DNA of 64,000 bases, taken from positions 62,001 through 126,000 of the forward strand of contig NZ_JANAVF010000001.1 of the NCBI RefSeq assembly GCF_024213195.1, given 5' to 3'. Position 1 is the first letter of the stretch. Every line of letters begins with the position of its first letter. Of the stretch, positions 60,713 through 64,000 are shown one piece after another. The translations under genes and the position numbers were made by a program. Below the pieces are notes generated by a model. It searched no databases. It had not been told where the DNA came from and worked only from the letters and a program-made list of their open reading frames with translations. The DNA comes from Streptomyces sp. TBY4 (lineage in GTDB: Bacteria; Actinomycetota; Actinomycetes; Streptomycetales; Streptomycetaceae).

Positions 60713-62062
60713 ATGCGCCGCAGCATGCTCGGCAGGCTGGCCGTCGCCGCCTGCTCCCTCTCCCTGCTGACCGCCTTCGCCCCCGCCCACGACGGCTCCG
60801 CCCACGACGGCTCCGGCCACGGCGGCTCCGGGCACGGACGCTCGTACAAGAAGGTCGGCTACTTCACCCAATGGGGCGTCTACGGACGGGACTTCCAGGT
60901 CCAGGACCTGGAGAAGAACGGCAGCGCGAGCAAGCTCACGCACATCAACTACGCCTTCGGCAACATCAGCGCGGACGGCAAGTGCTTCACCGGCAACATC
61001 CCCGGTGAGGCCGACGCCTGGGCCGACTACGTGCGTCCGCTGGACGCCGAGAACTCGGTGGACGGCATCGCCGACGACTGGGTGCAGCCGCTCGCCGGCA
61101 ACTTCAACCAGCTCCGCGAGCTCAAGGCCAAGCACCCGAACCTCAAGGTGCTCATCTCGCTGGGCGGTTGGAGCTGGTCCACCCACTTCTCGGACGCCGC
61201 GCTCACCCCGGCCTCGCGCAAGGCCCTCGTCTCCTCCTGCATCGACCTGTACATCAAGGGCAACCTCCCTCAGGACGGCAGCCGCGGCGGCGCCGGTTCG
61301 GCCGCCGGTCTCTTCGACGGGATCGACCTCGACTGGGAGTGGCCCGGCTCCTCGGGCGACACCGACACCAAGTTCCGTCCCGAGGACAAGAAGAACTTCA
61401 CCGCGCTGGTCGGCGAGTTCCGCACGCAGCTCGACGACTACGCCCGCAGCCAGAAGCGCAAGGCGAAGTACGAGCTGTCCGCCTTCGTCCCGACCGCCCC
61501 CGCCAAGATCGACGCGGGCTTCGACGTCCGCCGGATCATGCGGGACCTGGACTTCGTGACCCTCCAGGGCTATGACTTCCACGTCTCCGGCGAGTCCACC
61601 ACCGCCCAGCAGTCCGCGCTGTACGCGAGGAACGACTTCAGCGTCGACGGCACCGTGGACGCCTGGAAGCGGCGCGGCGCGCCCGCGCACAAGCTCGTGA
61701 TGGGCATGCCGTTCTACGGGCAGGGCTGGACCGGCGTCAGCGGCGGCGGGGACGGCATGGGCCAGCCCGCGACCGGGCCGGCGCCGGCCGCCTGGGCCAA
61801 CGGGTACGCGGACTACAAGGAGTTGAAGGCGCTCGAGGCGTCCGGAACGTACAAGCTGCACCGGGACCGCCGCAACGGCCACGCCTGGCTGTTCGACGGG
61901 ACCACCCTCTGGACGTACGACGACCCGCAGGTGCTGCGCGCCAAGACCCGGTACATCCGCGAAGAGGGCCTCGGCGGCGCGATGTTCTGGTCCCTGGACG
62001 CGGACACGGCCGACGGCGAGCTGATGACCGCGGTCGACGAGGGCCTGCGCGGCCGCCACTGA
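60713..62062 (+). CDS. Secreted GH18 chitinase
   Basis: Endo-chitinase of 449 residues. Signal peptide (RLAVAACSLSLLTAFAPAHDG), a short Gly/His/Ser linker, and a GH18 barrel with LTHINYAFGNI, SLGGWSWSTHFSD, the catalytic FDGIDLDWEWPG (DxxDxDxE), FVTLQGYDFH and MGMPFYGQGW. No chitin-binding or fibronectin domain. AAAGGAAG precedes the ATG at 60713. Confidence 0.95.
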   Translation: MRRSMLGRLAVAACSLSLLTAFAPAHDGSAHDGSGHGGSGHGRSYKKVGYFTQWGVYGRDFQVQDLEKNGSASKLTHINYAFGNISADGKCFTGNIPGEADAWADYVRPLDAENSVDGIADDWVQPLAGNFNQLRELKAKHPNLKVLISLGGWSWSTHFSDAALTPASRKALVSSCIDLYIKGNLPQDGSRGGAGSAAGLFDGIDLDWEWPGSSGDTDTKFRPEDKKNFTALVGEFRTQLDDYARSQKRKAKYELSAFVPTAPAKIDAGFDVRRIMRDLDFVTLQGYDFHVSGESTTAQQSALYARNDFSVDGTVDAWKRRGAPAHKLVMGMPFYGQGWTGVSGGGDGMGQPATGPAPAAWANGYADYKELKALEASGTYKLHRDRRNGHAWLFDGTTLWTYDDPQVLRAKTRYIREEGLGGAMFWSLDADTADGELMTAVDEGLRGRH

Positions 62063-62080
62063 CGGCCCTGCCCCCGAACA

Positions 62081-62121
62081 GCGCCGCCGGGCCGCGGAAG
62101 AACGACCCGGCCCGGCGGCGC
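62081..62121. terminator. Terminator after the chitinase
   Basis: GCGCCGCCGGGCC and GGCCCGGCGGCGC form a perfect 13-bp stem over a 15-nt loop, 19 bp past the chitinase stop and 10 bp before the serpin promoter box. Confidence 0.85.
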
Positions 62122-62130
62122 CCCAACCCT

Positions 62131-62136
62131 TACGAT
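62131..62136 (+). promoter_or_regulatory. -10 box TACGAT of a leaderless serpin transcript
   Basis: TACGAT ends 7 nt before the ATG at 62144, placing the transcription start at or next to the A of the ATG. There is no ribosome-binding site. The second serpin has TACGCT in the same place (63443-63448). Confidence 0.6.
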
Positions 62137-62143
62137 CCCCCGC

Positions 62144-63412
62144 ATGAAGACGCAGACGGTACGAGCGGTCAACGCGCTCACCTCCCACTGGGCCGGGCAC
62201 GCGGCGGCGGACGGAACGGGCACGGTGTTCACGGCCGCCGGCGTGTGGCCGCTGCTGGCCCTGCTCGCCGACGGTGCCGCAGGCCCCGCCCGCACCGAGC
62301 TGGAGGAGGCCCTCGGCATACCCGCCGACACGGCTGCCGGGGCTGCCCGGGAGCTGCTGACCGCCCTGGACGGCGTACGGGGCCTGCGCGCGGCCACCGG
62401 CTTCTGGGCCGCGCGGGACGTCCTCCTGGAGGAGGCGTGGTCGGCCGGGCTCCCCGCCGGGAACCGGGGCACCCTCACCGGCGACGAGGACACCGACCGC
62501 AAGGCCCTGGACGCCTGGGCCTGCGAGCACACCGACGGCCTCGTCGAGAAGATGCCGGTCCCCCTCGACGAGGAGACGCGCTTCGTGCTCGCCTCCGCCC
62601 TCACCCTGCGCACCCGATGGATCCAGCCCTTCGAGGCCTGGCCGACCGAGATCGGCGAAGGCCCCTGGGCGGGTCGGGAAGTGCAGGGCCTCGTCCGCAG
62701 TACGGCCCTCCTCGACCGGGTCCGCGTGGCCCGGGCGCCCGGGGGCCCGGTGACCCTGCTGGAGGTGGTGGGCGACGGCGGGGTGGACGTGCACCTCGTC
62801 CTGGGCGAGCCGCAGGCCCCGCCGGGCCGAACCCTCCGGGCGGGCATCGCGGCCGTCACCCGGGAGATCCCGTCGACGGACGCGAGCCTGCTGCCCGAGG
62901 GGAACCCGGGGCCGGGACTGGAGATCCGGAGCGTCCGCTCGGAACACCGCGAACACCGGCTCGTCGTCCGCACCGTGGCCTTCGAGGTGGAGGCGGAGCA
63001 CGATCTCCTCGACCGGGCCGCCCTGTTCGGCCTGGAGACCGCCCGCGACATCCGCACCGGCCACTTCCCGGGCATCAGCGCCGAGCCCCTCGCCGTCGGC
63101 TCCGCCCGGCAGTCGGCCGTGGCGCGCTTCCACTCCGAGGGTTTCGAAGCCGCCGCCGTGACGGCCTTCGCGGCTGCCGCCGGCGGCGCGATGCCCCGCG
63201 AGAGGTACCGCGTCCGGCAGGCCGAGGTCGGCTTCCACCGCCCCTTCGGCTTCCTCGCCGTCCACCGGACCTCGCGCCTGGTGCTCGCCGCGGGCTGGGT
63301 GGCGGACGCCCTCCCGTCCGAGGAGCTGGACGACGCGGCGAAGGAGGCGGAGGAGGCTGCGGCCTGGGCGGAGCTCGATGCCGAGGAACGGGATGGAGAG
63401 GAACGGGGTTGA
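62144..63412 (+). CDS. Serpin family protein (serine protease inhibitor)
   Basis: A 422-residue serpin-like protein, cytosolic (no signal peptide). Helix/strand landmarks: VFTAAGVWPLLALLADGAAG (helix B/strand 6B), DRKALDAWACEHTDGLVEKM and ASALTLRTRWIQPFEAW (WxxxF), then the hinge HSEGFEAAAVTAFAAAAGG (P17-P8 as in E-x-G-x-E-A-A-A-x-T) and FHRPFGFLAVHR. Counting from the hinge, the P1 residue is about Gly/Ala, which would suit a subtilisin- or elastase-like protease. P14 is Phe in place of Thr/Ser. The C-terminus has a charged tail. Confidence 0.85.
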   Translation: MKTQTVRAVNALTSHWAGHAAADGTGTVFTAAGVWPLLALLADGAAGPARTELEEALGIPADTAAGAARELLTALDGVRGLRAATGFWAARDVLLEEAWSAGLPAGNRGTLTGDEDTDRKALDAWACEHTDGLVEKMPVPLDEETRFVLASALTLRTRWIQPFEAWPTEIGEGPWAGREVQGLVRSTALLDRVRVARAPGGPVTLLEVVGDGGVDVHLVLGEPQAPPGRTLRAGIAAVTREIPSTDASLLPEGNPGPGLEIRSVRSEHREHRLVVRTVAFEVEAEHDLLDRAALFGLETARDIRTGHFPGISAEPLAVGSARQSAVARFHSEGFEAAAVTAFAAAAGGAMPRERYRVRQAEVGFHRPFGFLAVHRTSRLVLAAGWVADALPSEELDDAAKEAEEAAAWAELDAEERDGEERG

Positions 63413-63455
63413 GTCGCTCCCGCTCCGCCCGGCCCTCCCCCGTACGCTCCGTTCC

Positions 63456-64000
63456 ATGGACAACTCGACGGTGGAGGCGGTCAACCGCCTGACGGCACGG
63501 TGGGCGGCACGATGGTCGGCGCAGGCCGCGGACACGGCATCGGCCACGGGCGCCGCCGAGGGCACGGTGTTCACGGCGGCCGGGGTCTGGCCGCTGCTGG
63601 CCCTGCTCGCGGACGGCGCCGACGGCCCGGCCCGCACCGAACTGGCCGAGGCCCTCGGCATACCCGCCGGCGGGGCGGCGGAAGCCGCCCGGGAACTCCT
63701 GGCCGCGCTGGACGGCGTACGGGGCCTGCGCGCGGCCACCGGCGTGTGGGCGCGGCGGGACCTCCCGCTGGAGTCGGCGTGGTCGGCCGGGCTCCCGGCC
63801 GGGACCCGGTCCGTCCTGACGGGGGACGGGGACGCCGACCGCAAGGCCCTGGACGCCTGGGCCTGCGAGCACACCGACGGCCTCGTCGAGAAGATGCCGG
63901 TGGAGGTCGGGCCGCACGTCGACCTGGTGCTCGCCTCCGCGCTCGCGCTTCAGCTGACCTGGGAGCAGCCGTTCGCCGAGCAGTCCGTGCGACCCGCGCA
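63456..64000 (+). CDS. Second serpin-family gene, cut by window end
   Basis: Tandem paralogue of the previous serpin, with the same VFTAAGVWPLLALLADGADG and DRKALDAWACEHTDGLVEKM. The first 180 residues are visible; the hinge lies beyond the window. TACGCT sits 7 nt before the ATG. It follows the first serpin by 43 bp. Confidence 0.85.
   Translation, partial: MDNSTVEAVNRLTARWAARWSAQAADTASATGAAEGTVFTAAGVWPLLALLADGADGPARTELAEALGIPAGGAAEAARELLAALDGVRGLRAATGVWARRDLPLESAWSAGLPAGTRSVLTGDGDADRKALDAWACEHTDGLVEKMPVEVGPHVDLVLASALALQLTWEQPFAEQSVRPA

Overview
The window is about 70% GC. It has GTG starts, 4-bp ATGA/GTGA stop-start overlaps inside operons, Tat-type signal peptides, a DasR-type operator in front of a chitinase, a twin-hairpin intergenic repeat of the kind common in Streptomyces, and many genes with a TANNNT box 6-7 nt before the start codon. 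Together these point to a Streptomyces chromosome, probably an arm or accessory part, because almost every gene is catabolic, secreted or regulatory and none is a core housekeeping gene except a tRNA-Trp.

Layout. 1-7.4 kb: tail of an ABC exporter, a VOC protein, a beta-propeller phytase, a STAND ATPase, then a remnant-rich stretch that still carries an intact gene for a eukaryote-like cytosolic fatty-acid-binding protein (FABP). 7.4-12.4 kb: a flavin reductase divergent from an XRE regulator, then gluconate use (GntR regulator, gntK, gntP). 12.5-19.1 kb, all minus strand: a hydrolase-like/WXG pair, a cytochrome P450, a tyrosine/dual-specificity phosphatase, a beta-lactamase-fold protein without its catalytic Ser-Lys pair, and a DUF4436 membrane protein with a lipoprotein agmatine-deiminase-family enzyme. 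19.2-31.5 kb: a Ser/Thr kinase receptor, a large secreted subtilase, an MFS exporter, a secreted GH87-type glucanase, a DUF6629 membrane protein and a cholesterol oxidase.

31.5-46.6 kb: an AhpD-like protein with a DapB-like dehydrogenase, a cupin regulator with a DUF6126 membrane peptide, an ATP-dependent DNA ligase, a secreted hydrolase fused to an ABC ATPase plus its permease, a lipoprotein beta-carbonic anhydrase, an aldo/keto reductase, a scar joining fragments of a GH35 beta-galactosidase and a MerB-like gene, a DeoR/LacI hybrid regulator and a 2-hydroxyacid dehydrogenase. 44.7-54.1 kb: a sugar-catabolic locus under a LacI regulator with two palindromic operators in the divergent promoter; it drives a Gfo/Idh/MocA dehydrogenase, a DUF993 aldolase-like protein and sugar isomerases, and is followed by a family 8 polysaccharide lyase and an N,N-dimethylformamidase-like protein. 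54.2-57.3 kb: a vitamin B12 importer (btuFCD) behind a short cobalamin riboswitch. 57.3-64 kb: another XRE regulator, a GNAT acetyltransferase, tRNA-Trp, an ankyrin protein, a secreted DUF4352-like protein, a GH18 chitinase under a DasR-type site, and two tandem serpins, the second cut by the window end.

Most genes belong to polymer or nutrient scavenging: phytate, protein, alpha-glucan, sterol, uronic-acid polysaccharide, chitin, gluconate and B12. The less ordinary items are the FABP-like gene, the tandem serpins with serpin hinge motifs, the hydrolase-ABC fusion, two gene-fusion scars, and the repeated use of leaderless promoters.
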